DNA of 8,913 nt from CAYPPG01 sp964412555 (GTDB lineage Bacteria; Hinthialibacterota; Hinthialibacteria; Hinthialibacterales; Hinthialibacteraceae), in contig CAYPPG010000130.1 of NCBI GenBank assembly GCA_964412555.1, positions 1 through 8,913 on the forward strand, written 5' to 3'. Shown in pieces: positions 1-6,603 of the stretch. The notes beneath the pieces are model-generated. The model was not told where the DNA came from. It saw only the letters and a program-made list of their open reading frames with translations, and ran no database searches. Every line of letters begins with the position of its first letter. The stretch's first letter is position 1. The translations under genes were made by a program, and so were the position numbers.

Positions 1-53
1 ATACAATCGTTAAAAAAGAATCGGATCGGCTATAAATATTAGGAATCAAAAAT

Positions 54-275
54 ATGACCTTAACGATAAAATTACCGGATACCATAACTCGACAAATACA
101 AGAACGGCAGATATCAGAAAAAGAAATAGAAAATGTCGTTTTGGCAACATTAGAAATCTGGCTGGGCAAGCCGAAAGTAAAATGCGATGATCGCTTTACC
201 GAAAGCGCCAAGCCTTTCATCCAGCGTCTGATAACACAAAATCGAGAAATTTTTGAACAACGGGCTCAGCAGTAA
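54..275 (+). CDS. small antitoxin-like hypothetical protein
   Basis: This 73-residue soluble protein opens with a short beta-type stretch (LTIKLPDTI, residues 2-10), followed by a charged helix and a second helix (residues about 23-37). The C-terminal part, AKPFIQRLITQNREIFEQ (residues 52-69), resembles the tail of small proteins in cyanobacteria and Chloroflexota that are often encoded next to PIN-domain toxins and are presumed antitoxins; this comparison is from memory. An AGGA at 41-44 lies 9 bases before the ATG and supports the start. No toxin follows: the next gene, 18 bases downstream, encodes a large membrane protein in the same reading frame. A partner toxin could lie left of the window. 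The gene appears real because of its ribosome binding site, charge pattern and tight spacing. DNA binding or antitoxin function is inference only. Confidence 0.65.
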   Translation: MTLTIKLPDTITRQIQERQISEKEIENVVLATLEIWLGKPKVKCDDRFTESAKPFIQRLITQNREIFEQRAQQ

Positions 276-293
276 TCATCTCGGAAACAAACC

Positions 294-2558
294 ATGCTAT
301 ACGACCTCACTCTCGCGCTTCTTTGGTATTTAACCCTGACTTTTCTCGGCGTCATCGTTCTGCCGATTTCCATGATAGTATTTCGCCGCATGCCGGAATG
401 TGGGATTCTTCTTTCGCGCCCGCTGGGGTGGCTTGTGGTTTCCTGTATTGCTTGGATTTTGGCCTATTTCACCCCGTTTCCCTTTTCCCGAATCGGCTTG
501 ATTCTCATTGCTCTGGCGCTACTGGGATATTCGGTATACCTGCTGTATACGCGCACGGAATGGACGCTACGGAGGCTGCGCGCGCATTGGCGGACTGCCT
601 TCAACGGGGAAATCCTCACGATCATCGCGTTCTTGCTGCTTTTATTCGCCCGGCGCGCGGAACCGGATTTGGAGACGACAGAAAAACCGATGGACGCCAT
701 GATGCTCAGCGCCTGCATTTCGAGCACCGATATCCCACCTCGGGATTTGTGGTTTGCGGGGGAACCGATCAATTACCATTACGGTGGTTATTTTCTCCAT
801 TCTATCCCCGCCAAACTCACCGGGATTCCGGTCGAATATGCGTACAACCTGGCTATTCCTGGAGTAGCGGCGATTGCTACATCCATCGCTTTTGTTTTAG
901 GGCGTGCGTTGTTCGGACGGTGCCGCTGGGGGATCGTAACCGTAATCTGCACATTGTTTATCGGGAATATGGCGGCAGCCATGTCGGCCACATTCAAAGG
1001 ATTCTCGTTGATTAAACAAATCTGGGGATGGCGATGGGATTATTTGTGGAATACTTCGAGGATCATCTATGATCCCGGTACGAATCCATTGGAAACCATC
1101 AATGAATATCCGTTCTTTTCCATGATCTGGGGAGATCTTCACCCCCATTTTTCCAATATCCCTTTCGTGCTGTTCTTCATGGCTCTCAGTTATTCTGTTT
1201 TCAAAACCATTCTGCGGTATTCCCCTAAAAATGTGTTTCGATATCACATTCCTCTTCTTGTGATTACGGTGATATCCTGCGGTTTTTTGTTGCCGACCAA
1301 CATATTCGATTTCCCGATTTTTTCTTCCTTATTCGGTGCGTTGATTGTCATCGCTGTCTTCTTCAGAATCTCCTCAGGAGAGAGCTGGAAACAGGCGCTT
1401 GTACCCGGAACCGTTCTACTTCTACCCATCCTTGGTTTTCTTTTTGTACAGCCGTTCTGGTCGAATTTCCATTCGCCGCTTTCGCAAGAGAGCATGATTC
1501 GCTTAAGCCCCTATCAGACCGATTTGTTCGAATTTCTTCTTGTTTTCGGCGCTCCCTTAGTTGCAACGATCATTTTTTTCGTTCTCTTAGGGAAAAATTA
1601 TCTATACAAGAAAAGCAAAGATGTTATCAGCTTTATTGCATGCATTTTGGGGATTCTCTTTATTCTGTTGTGGGCACAAACCGGCCATCTCATTGCGGCA
1701 TTGATTCCGATGATTGCACTCGGCTTATGGGGAATTATTTTGTATCACTCCATCTACAAGGAAAAAGCGAACGAGGAGACCACTCGTGAGCTGTATGCCC
1801 TGGCAGCCTGCGCCTTGGCCTGGTCACTCATCTCTGCCTGTGAATTCATCTATTTGAAGGACAATTACGGTTCGGCACGGATGAATACGTTGTTTAAATT
1901 TCACTTCCCGGCATGGATTTTATTCGGTGTTGGACTGCCGTATCTTCTGTATGCGCAAATCCGGCGCGAAGACAATCTGCGATTCAAAATGTCGTCTGCA
2001 ATAGTGGGTTTTGTCGTTTTTATTGTCTCCCTCATCGGACCGGCATACACGTTATCCTCTTTATATTTGATGCCTCAAACACAATCTACGCTCAACGCGA
2101 TTGTTCAAATGCAACAGACCCAACCCCAGCATTACGAAATCATCCAATGGCTGCGCCAAAATTCGGAACGTACCGATCGCATTCTGGAAGTTCCCGGTTG
2201 CGCCTACCGCTCGGAAAATCGTGTTTCCATTTATGCCAGCCGGCCCACTTTACTCGGTTGGGTGAATCACGAAAGCGTTTGGCGTGGCGACAAGTTCCGG
2301 CAGCAAATTTACGGCCGCAAAGAAGCCATTATGCGATTCTACACGACACAAAATTGGCAGGAGGCGAAAGGATTTCTCAAGCAACATGATATTCGATATG
2401 TCGTCTTTACTCCTCCATCGCCGGAATGCAACGACACCTATGCGCAACTGCCGCAAATGAAACAAGGGATTTTCCGAAAACAACTGCAGCCGATCATCAC
2501 GCAAAAGAACAATGCCATGATGCCGTATGAGTTATATCGTGTTCCCGATGACTTATAG
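294..2558 (+). CDS. DUF2298 (Chlor_Arch_YYY) multi-spanning membrane protein, probable GT-C-like glycosyltransferase
   Basis: This 754-residue integral membrane protein has many hydrophobic helices (for example residues 5-30, 43-60, 66-84, 105-118, 415-433, 445-487, 536-554, 566-590). Three landmarks match the DUF2298/YYY family: RRAEPDLETTEKPMD (residues 120-134) followed by INYHYGGYF (159-167), EYPFFSMIWGDLHPHF (271-286), and ARMNTLFKFHFPAW (528-541). The family's name motif YYYxG appears here as YHYGG (161-165). The soluble C-terminal part (about 611-754) contains GWVNHESVWRG (655-665). Family members are usually 700-900 residues in the single-copy class, so this one is full length. The acidic and His loops between helices suggest a lipid-linked-sugar transferase of the GT-C type in the cytoplasmic membrane; the biochemical function is not established. 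The ribosome binding site is weak (GGAAA at 283-287), which fits translation coupled to the small upstream gene. Confidence 0.9.
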   Translation: MLYDLTLALLWYLTLTFLGVIVLPISMIVFRRMPECGILLSRPLGWLVVSCIAWILAYFTPFPFSRIGLILIALALLGYSVYLLYTRTEWTLRRLRAHWRTAFNGEILTIIAFLLLLFARRAEPDLETTEKPMDAMMLSACISSTDIPPRDLWFAGEPINYHYGGYFLHSIPAKLTGIPVEYAYNLAIPGVAAIATSIAFVLGRALFGRCRWGIVTVICTLFIGNMAAAMSATFKGFSLIKQIWGWRWDYLWNTSRIIYDPGTNPLETINEYPFFSMIWGDLHPHFSNIPFVLFFMALSYSVFKTILRYSPKNVFRYHIPLLVITVISCGFLLPTNIFDFPIFSSLFGALIVIAVFFRISSGESWKQALVPGTVLLLPILGFLFVQPFWSNFHSPLSQESMIRLSPYQTDLFEFLLVFGAPLVATIIFFVLLGKNYLYKKSKDVISFIACILGILFILLWAQTGHLIAALIPMIALGLWGIILYHSIYKEKANEETTRELYALAACALAWSLISACEFIYLKDNYGSARMNTLFKFHFPAWILFGVGLPYLLYAQIRREDNLRFKMSSAIVGFVVFIVSLIGPAYTLSSLYLMPQTQSTLNAIVQMQQTQPQHYEIIQWLRQNSERTDRILEVPGCAYRSENRVSIYASRPTLLGWVNHESVWRGDKFRQQIYGRKEAIMRFYTTQNWQEAKGFLKQHDIRYVVFTPPSPECNDTYAQLPQMKQGIFRKQLQPIITQKNNAMMPYELYRVPDDL

Positions 2559-2560
2559 TT

Positions 2561-2595
2561 GGAGGCGCCGGTAAGATTCCGGTTAGAAAAAAAAG
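2561..2595 (+). promoter_or_regulatory. unusual translation-initiation region of the oxidoreductase gene
   Basis: A strong Shine-Dalgarno sequence, GGAGG (2561-2565), ends 30 bases before the ATG, too far for ordinary use. Between them, CCGG (2568-2571) and CCGG (2579-2582) can pair around a 7-base loop, and CCGGTAAG/CCGGTTAG also form an imperfect direct repeat. The stretch just before the ATG is only A-rich. Folding could shorten the effective distance, or initiation may rely on the A-rich leader; both are inference. Confidence 0.35.
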
Positions 2596-3630
2596 ATGGT
2601 TCGCAAAGAAAAAATTCGTATTGGACTCATTGGAGCCGGCTCGTTTGCTTGCCGCTACCATATTCCCAATCTACTCAAAAGAGACGATGCCGAACTCATA
2701 TCCATTTGCCGCCGTTCAGATGATAAGCGGCGATTGATTCAGCAAAAATTTAGAGTCCCTGCAGCCTACTCCGATTATCATGAGATGCTTGAAAAAGAAG
2801 AACTCGAGGGGATCATTATCAGTTCTCCCCATCATGTACATGACGAACAGATCAAAGCTTGCTTCGAACGCGGTCTTCCCGTTTTGGTAGAAAAACCGAT
2901 GACCATCGACGCAGATCGTGCACAGGAATTGCATGAGTATGCGGAAGAATGCAGTATCCCCTTTCTTGTCGGATATAACCGCCGCGTAGATAACCGTTAC
3001 CGCGAAGCAGCGAAATTGATCCAAAATGGTAAAATCGGTGACATCCGGTTTTTGGAAGCGCACCTCTTTGTCGATTTAGAATGGATGTTGACCGGCCAAT
3101 TGCCCCCTACCGAGGATTTAAAAGAAAAATGGTGGCCGGATGCGGATCGTCCGAATTTTCGCAGCGACAAGCGAATGATCGGTGAAGGTTTTCTTGATGA
3201 CGGAGGCTCACACGCCATTGACGCGATGCTTTGGTTATCCGGTTCCCACCCAACTGAAGTCACTGCCTTGATGCATTCCCTTCCCAGTGGACTTGAAATT
3301 CGTTCGTCTGTTACGATTGTTTTCGAGAACGGCGCGTTGGCAAGCATCAGTTGTAGCGCCGATACACCTGCGATCATTCCGTATGAAACCATCGTTTATG
3401 GTAGCGAAGGGGCAATTGCCTTGTCGCGAGATCATTTTCTTCATGTATACCAAGGCAAGCAGTTCAAACCGAAAACGACTTTTCCTCCCTTGACGACCAC
3501 GGGAAATTTTATCGATGTGCTCATGGAAAAAGATGAAATTTTATGTTCGTCCGGAAATGCTGTGAAAGCCGTAGAAATAGCGAGAGCCGCCTTTCAATCC
3601 CATCATACAGGCCGAAGCGTAAGAGTGTAA
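2596..3630 (+). CDS. Gfo/Idh/MocA family NAD(P)-dependent oxidoreductase
   Basis: This 344-residue cytoplasmic dehydrogenase starts with a Rossmann fold: IRIGLIGAGSFACRYHIPNL (residues 7-26) is the dinucleotide-binding glycine loop. EKPM (99-102) is the family hallmark, with the Lys that contacts cofactor and substrate. GYNRR (126-130) and the active-site segment DDGGSHAIDAMLWLSG (201-216, with D202, H206 and D209) follow. The C-terminal half is the usual alpha/beta substrate-binding domain and ends in GNAVKAVEIARAAF (320-333). Length is normal for the family, whose members oxidise or reduce sugars, inositols, amino sugars or related compounds; the substrate cannot be read from the sequence. 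It lies 37 bases after the membrane gene and is probably co-transcribed. An in-frame TAG at 2584-2586 excludes an earlier start. The nearest strong ribosome binding site, GGAGG at 2561-2565, is unusually far from the ATG. Confidence 0.93.
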   Translation: MVRKEKIRIGLIGAGSFACRYHIPNLLKRDDAELISICRRSDDKRRLIQQKFRVPAAYSDYHEMLEKEELEGIIISSPHHVHDEQIKACFERGLPVLVEKPMTIDADRAQELHEYAEECSIPFLVGYNRRVDNRYREAAKLIQNGKIGDIRFLEAHLFVDLEWMLTGQLPPTEDLKEKWWPDADRPNFRSDKRMIGEGFLDDGGSHAIDAMLWLSGSHPTEVTALMHSLPSGLEIRSSVTIVFENGALASISCSADTPAIIPYETIVYGSEGAIALSRDHFLHVYQGKQFKPKTTFPPLTTTGNFIDVLMEKDEILCSSGNAVKAVEIARAAFQSHHTGRSVRV

Positions 3631-3637
3631 ACAAAAA

Positions 3638-4213
3638 TCAACTCTCCGTCACAATCCAGGGTTCATCTCCAATTTTCAAGACGATATCCGGAAACGCCAG
3701 GGGAGAAAACGTTTGCCCTTTTGTATAGATTTTGCCCTTTCCATATTGATCCACAGCCGGTTCCCAGAATTGCTCAACAATTCTATTATTTAGATCGATA
3801 ATCCACGCTTCCGGGACGCCAAATTCCGCATACGTCGGCACTTTTTTATGCCGGTCGTAATATAAAGTCGTATCGGACACTTCGATCACGAGCAAAATAT
3901 CTTGCGCGGTGGGAGGTTTATAGAAATAGTTATCGGAACGATGTTTCAACAGGGTAATATCGGGTTGCAGTTCATTATATTCATCCAAACGAATCGGATT
4001 TTGAATCCAAAGGAAACATTTTCCACGCAGTAATTCTCCAAGCAGTTCCTGAATTGATGCTACACAACTTGCATGTGGACTTCCAATCGGTGTCATACGA
4101 ATAATCTCCCCATCGATCAATTCCACCCGATCCTCTTCTTTTAATATATTCGTGCGACCCATTTCGTGAAAATCATCGACAGTAAATCGATGTCTCTGCG
4201 GCTGAACGGCCAT
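3638..4213 (-). CDS. Uma2 (DUF820) family PD-(D/E)XK nuclease-like protein
   Basis: This 191-residue cytoplasmic protein has the Uma2 pattern throughout: an N-terminal RVELIDGEII (residues 29-38), QPDI (83-86, with D85), LLVIEVSDTT (107-116, with E111), DRHKKVPTYAEFGVPEAWII (120-139), and a short beta-rich C-terminus. D85, E111 and K123/K124 would form the restriction-endonuclease-type active site. The family is abundant in cyanobacteria, Chloroflexota and some candidate phyla, often in many copies, and its cellular role is unproven; nuclease activity is inferred from the fold. A TTG start at 4231 is possible in frame, but AGGAG (4221-4225 on the minus strand) lies exactly 7 bases before the ATG at 4213, so that start is chosen. 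The gene converges on the oxidoreductase with 7 bases between the two stop codons. Confidence 0.9.
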   Translation of the reverse strand: MAVQPQRHRFTVDDFHEMGRTNILKEEDRVELIDGEIIRMTPIGSPHASCVASIQELLGELLRGKCFLWIQNPIRLDEYNELQPDITLLKHRSDNYFYKPPTAQDILLVIEVSDTTLYYDRHKKVPTYAEFGVPEAWIIDLNNRIVEQFWEPAVDQYGKGKIYTKGQTFSPLAFPDIVLKIGDEPWIVTES

Positions 4214-4225
4214 GATCATACTCCT

Positions 4226-4250
4226 AAACAACCTTGGTTGTTTTTTTCTT
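4226..4250. promoter_or_regulatory. 18-bp dyad with T-tract at the 5' end of the Uma2 gene
   Basis: AAACAACC (4226-4233) and GGTTGTTT (4236-4243) are perfect inverted repeats separated by TT, and a run of seven T starts at 4241 on the plus strand. Read leftward, the dyad touches the AGGAG of the Uma2 gene, so it could be an operator or an mRNA hairpin hiding the ribosome binding site. Read rightward, it looks like a weak AU-rich intrinsic terminator (7-bp stem, CTTG loop, T-tract) for transcripts running past the oxidoreductase gene. The sequence cannot decide between these. Confidence 0.4.
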
Positions 4251-4396
4251 CTTCACATCATTCTTTACCCGAAGTACACAATACATATATGTTATCTCCA
4301 AATAAAATTGCATACAACAAAATCTTTATCATCTCCGCCTAATCTGATATATCATCAGTGAACTTGATCAGAGTAAAACCGAAGAAACAGAATCAT
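4251..4396. other. AT-rich intergenic stretch, no gene seen
   Basis: This short stretch upstream of the Uma2 gene is AT-rich and holds no convincing reading frame. It contains a small hairpin, CTGAT (4344-4348) with ATCAG (4354-4358), and a palindromic GATATATC (4346-4353). A promoter for the leftward Uma2 gene is expected here, but I cannot point to a convincing -35/-10 pair. Confidence 0.4.
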
Positions 4397-4421
4397 ACCC
4401 TTCGCAAATGAACCGAAGGGT
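4397..4421 (-). terminator. possible intrinsic terminator of the alpha/alpha-toroid gene
   Basis: ACCCTTCG (4397-4404) and CGAAGGGT (4414-4421) form a perfect 8-bp stem around a 9-base loop, starting 33 bases past the stop codon of the leftward 453-residue gene. In the leftward direction the stem is followed by ATGATTCTGTTTCTTC, which is U-rich but not a clean U-tract. It is a plausible terminator or an mRNA 3'-end stabiliser. Confidence 0.5.
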
Positions 4422-4454
4422 GATAGGTGCGACTCTCTCTTGATCTTCTTTGTA

Positions 4455-5816
4455 TTATTCAGAAATAACTGCGATTGGATTTCCTTCGCAATCGATCCGT
4501 TGGATTCCCTTCTCCGTTCGTTTACTTTGTGCCAGGTTTTCGAGATAAAACAGGGTGGGGGCGGTAATGTGCATATTGTTCAAAAACGGTTGAGTATAGT
4601 TGACGTCGCCGTATACTACTCCACCGACGTGAATGGGAATCTTCACTCCGTCCACCTCCCGCCACTGCGCATTGTGGTTGTTCCAATCGACACCTTCCGT
4701 TAAAAATCCATGATCTCCATGATGATGCAGGGCAGCGGCGCGCAGGATTGTCAACCCTTTGATTTCTGCGTGGCGGTCGCGATTCATTTTCGAGGCTTCC
4801 AGCCATGAATACGCAGCTTCGGCATTCTCCCATAAATAGGACGTATCCCAGGAATCCTCCATATAGAGAAGCCCCTGTGTCGCCACGCCATTGCGGTCTT
4901 CGTGCATTTCGAATCGTTCAAGCCCATGCAAACAATGTTCGAGCGCCCATTCATACAACGAGGAATCGCGCAGCAACGATGCCGCACGCCATAAGCAGCG
5001 AAAACCGATGCTGTATGCGACATTTTCATGATCATCATAGGTGTCGTGATTACAGCTGCCAAACGCCCCGCCGATGTCGCGAAAGACATGGGCCGCCCGT
5101 TTCACTTCTTGAGAATAATCCCGGTACCCTCGCTGTGTCAGTTCAATCCAGAGCCAGAGGAGAAACGTGCCGTCTCCACTGTGATCGAATTGCGGATCTT
5201 TCGCATTCCCATGAGCAGTGAATTCATAAGAAGAACCGTCCGGTTTACACCGCCGTGGATACCAACCGTTCTTGCATCGTCCGATGTTGTTCCAAAGCCA
5301 ATCCGCCGACCGCAGCGCAGTTTTCCGCAATCGATTTCGCAGAGGTGGAGAAACCTCATCGGAAGCCCATAACAATTGCATGGCGATATAGGCGCTGGAA
5401 CCGGGACAGAACCAAGTGTCGAAACGGTTGTTGTGGAGATAGTTATAATATCGTTTGTCCGATGGGATATCGCGATATGGTTTCATGGTTCCGTCATCAT
5501 GGAAAAAATTTCCTTCCAAGGCATGGTATAAGACGGAGGTACCGATCGCCTGCAAGCGTGGATTACCGAATACTCGTGCGTACCACAAGAGTTCATACGC
5601 TCCGCCGACCGCATTGGCTGCCCACCCGACACCTTCCAGTTCGCCAAATTCGTGCCAAACGGCGGGGACTCCATCAGGATCGACAAAGGTTGAGGTTGCA
5701 CATAGATTGCCTTGATAAGTCGTAAGACAGCGCCGAGTGGTAAAATGCAAGGAATCTTTCACACTATCTACAATGGTATATTCCGGATTGGCCGGCCGAT
5801 AAAATCGCTTGGGCAT
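4455..5816 (-). CDS. alpha/alpha-toroid, six-hairpin glycosidase-like protein of unknown specificity
   Basis: This 453-residue protein lacks a signal peptide and membrane segments, so it should be cytoplasmic. It is rich in Trp, Tyr and His and shows repeated amphipathic helix pairs, each with a turn full of Asp, Gly, His and aromatics: FGELEGVGWAANAVGGAYEL (residues 57-76), NNRFDTWFCPGSSAYIAMQL (129-148), DHSGDGTFLLWLWIEL (211-226), HENVAYSIGFRCLWRAASLL (263-282), MEDSWDTSYLWENAEAAY (319-336) and NYTQPFLNNMHITAPTLFYL (406-425). This pattern is typical of the (alpha/alpha)6 toroid of glycoside hydrolases, epimerases and polysaccharide lyases. I do not recognise the exact family. Acidic residues D211, D215, E320, D321 and D324 are candidate catalytic positions by analogy only. 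Start choice: GGGAG lies 7 bases before the ATG. A sugar-related role fits the oxidoreductase and membrane transferase nearby, but they are not in one operon. Confidence 0.85.
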   Translation of the reverse strand: MPKRFYRPANPEYTIVDSVKDSLHFTTRRCLTTYQGNLCATSTFVDPDGVPAVWHEFGELEGVGWAANAVGGAYELLWYARVFGNPRLQAIGTSVLYHALEGNFFHDDGTMKPYRDIPSDKRYYNYLHNNRFDTWFCPGSSAYIAMQLLWASDEVSPPLRNRLRKTALRSADWLWNNIGRCKNGWYPRRCKPDGSSYEFTAHGNAKDPQFDHSGDGTFLLWLWIELTQRGYRDYSQEVKRAAHVFRDIGGAFGSCNHDTYDDHENVAYSIGFRCLWRAASLLRDSSLYEWALEHCLHGLERFEMHEDRNGVATQGLLYMEDSWDTSYLWENAEAAYSWLEASKMNRDRHAEIKGLTILRAAALHHHGDHGFLTEGVDWNNHNAQWREVDGVKIPIHVGGVVYGDVNYTQPFLNNMHITAPTLFYLENLAQSKRTEKGIQRIDCEGNPIAVISE

Positions 5817-5867
5817 GATCGTTCTCCCTTTTCACCGTTTTTCTTCAGTTAGAAACTCCGAAAGCGG

Positions 5868-5898
5868 ATAATACACTATAAAAGAATTCCATATTCAA
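5868..5898 (-). promoter_or_regulatory. possible sigma-70-type promoter of the alpha/alpha-toroid gene
   Basis: On the minus strand, TTGAAT (5893-5898) as -35 and TATTAT (5868-5873) as -10 are separated by 19 bases, about 52 bases before the ATG. The -10 matches the consensus in five of six positions and the -35 in four, but the spacer is long. An alternative -10, TATAGT (5875-5880), has a poorer -35. Confidence 0.35.
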
Positions 5899-5911
5899 AG
5901 AAACTGCTTGG

Positions 5912-6018
5912 AGGGGCGAATTGGAGCGCGGGTATCTTGCCCGCATCTTTCGAGGAATACAGAATCATAAACTTTCTTCTCTTACTATAAAAAAATAATT
6001 TTTCAGGAAACCGCCCCT
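5912..6018. repeat. possible small interspersed repeat element with inverted ends
   Basis: The 7-base arms AGGGGCG (5912-5918) and CGCCCCT (6012-6018) are exact inverted repeats bounding 107 bases; allowing mismatches, 9 of 11 end bases match. Inside is a GC-rich hairpin, GCGGG (5928-5932) with CCCGC (5940-5944) around a 7-base loop. The GC-rich left part contrasts with the AT-rich surroundings, and its text (GAGCGCGGGTATCTTGCCCGC) resembles intergenic repeats I associate with several candidate-phylum genomes. No clear target-site duplication is visible. The rest of the 5817-6131 gap holds no reading frame that I would call a gene. Confidence 0.35.
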
Positions 6019-6047
6019 GATTCTTTCCACTTTTTGCTTACTTGTGA

Positions 6048-6053
6048 TACAAT
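6048..6053 (+). promoter_or_regulatory. possible -10 box of the RsbW-like gene
   Basis: TACAAT (6048-6053) matches five of six consensus -10 bases (TATAAT) and follows TGTGA. It would start transcription near 6060, giving a leader of about 70 bases. No good -35 sits 16-18 bases upstream, so the call is weak. The gene's own ribosome binding site is GGAG at 6117-6120, 11 bases before the ATG. Another AGGAG at 6058-6062 has no nearby start codon. Confidence 0.3.
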
Positions 6054-6131
6054 AAAAAGGAGAATTTCGATTATTTCTGTAATTATTTTGAGGTTCAGTT
6101 TGCTTCTGTTCCTTCCGGAGAGCAAATTCTT

Positions 6132-6572
6132 ATGAAAAAAACATCTGTTCAAGAGGCTGTCTTTCCAGCTTGCGTCAACGAAGTTCCGGAAATATGCAGA
6201 GTGATCACGGAAGCAGCCAGAGAATGTGGGATGGATGATAAAAATCTGTGGAAGTTGGAAATCGCCTTGGATGAAGCGTGCACCAACATTGCCTGTTATG
6301 GTTATGAAGAAGGCTGTGAAGGCAAAATCCATGTTCAATGGGATTGTCAAGAGAACGATTTCACTGTTGTTATCGAAGATAAAGGATTGGCTTTCGATCA
6401 GAGTGAACCGACTACCCCTGATTTTTCATCAGATATTTGCCAAAGAAAAGCAGGGGGATTGGGAAGATACATCATGCGTAAGTTCTTGGATGATATGTCT
6501 TATCATCGGGAAAATGGGAAAAATACTCTGCGTTTGGTGAAAAAACTGACTAGTCCGGAGGAATCCGATTAG
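6132..6572 (+). CDS. RsbW/SpoIIAB-like GHKL ATP-binding protein (anti-sigma factor kinase type)
   Basis: This 146-residue cytoplasmic protein has the compact HATPase_c fold of anti-sigma factor kinases. The N box is LEIALDEACTNIACYGY (residues 42-58) with the key E48 and N52. The G1 box is DKGLAFD (83-89), and the G2 box is GGLGRYIMR (108-116). These bind ATP-Mg. Known relatives phosphorylate a STAS-domain antagonist and sequester a sigma factor in partner-switching pathways. Length is usual for the family. No STAS protein, PP2C phosphatase or sigma factor is encoded within the window, so the partner must be elsewhere. The start is the only ATG in a suitable place, with GGAG (6117-6120) at a slightly long 11-base spacing. 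The gene converges with the large surface-protein gene, leaving 31 bases between stops and no obvious terminator. Confidence 0.92.
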   Translation: MKKTSVQEAVFPACVNEVPEICRVITEAARECGMDDKNLWKLEIALDEACTNIACYGYEEGCEGKIHVQWDCQENDFTVVIEDKGLAFDQSEPTTPDFSSDICQRKAGGLGRYIMRKFLDDMSYHRENGKNTLRLVKKLTSPEESD

Positions 6573-6603
6573 TCGAGCATAGGAAAGCGGAGTCAGTAAA
6601 TTC

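Noticed and set aside
31..36. TATAAA as a -10 box for the small first gene
   Set aside because: It lies so close to the ATG that transcription would begin within the ribosome binding site, and no -35 is seen.
323..1015. 230-residue rightward reading frame in another frame of the membrane gene
   Set aside because: Its composition is rich in Arg, Cys and His, as expected of an out-of-frame translation, and it lies wholly inside the DUF2298 gene, whose motifs are clear.
4440..4703. 87-residue rightward reading frame
   Set aside because: It overlaps the 3' end of the leftward toroid gene in antisense and shows no ribosome binding site or family signature.
6003..6350. 115-residue leftward reading frame
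   Set aside because: It runs antisense over the well-supported RsbW-like gene, has no ribosome binding site or recognisable domain, and is best explained as a shadow.
6557..6568. CGGA/TCCG hairpin as terminator of the RsbW-like gene
   Set aside because: The stem is only 4 bp, lies within the coding region and has no T-tract.
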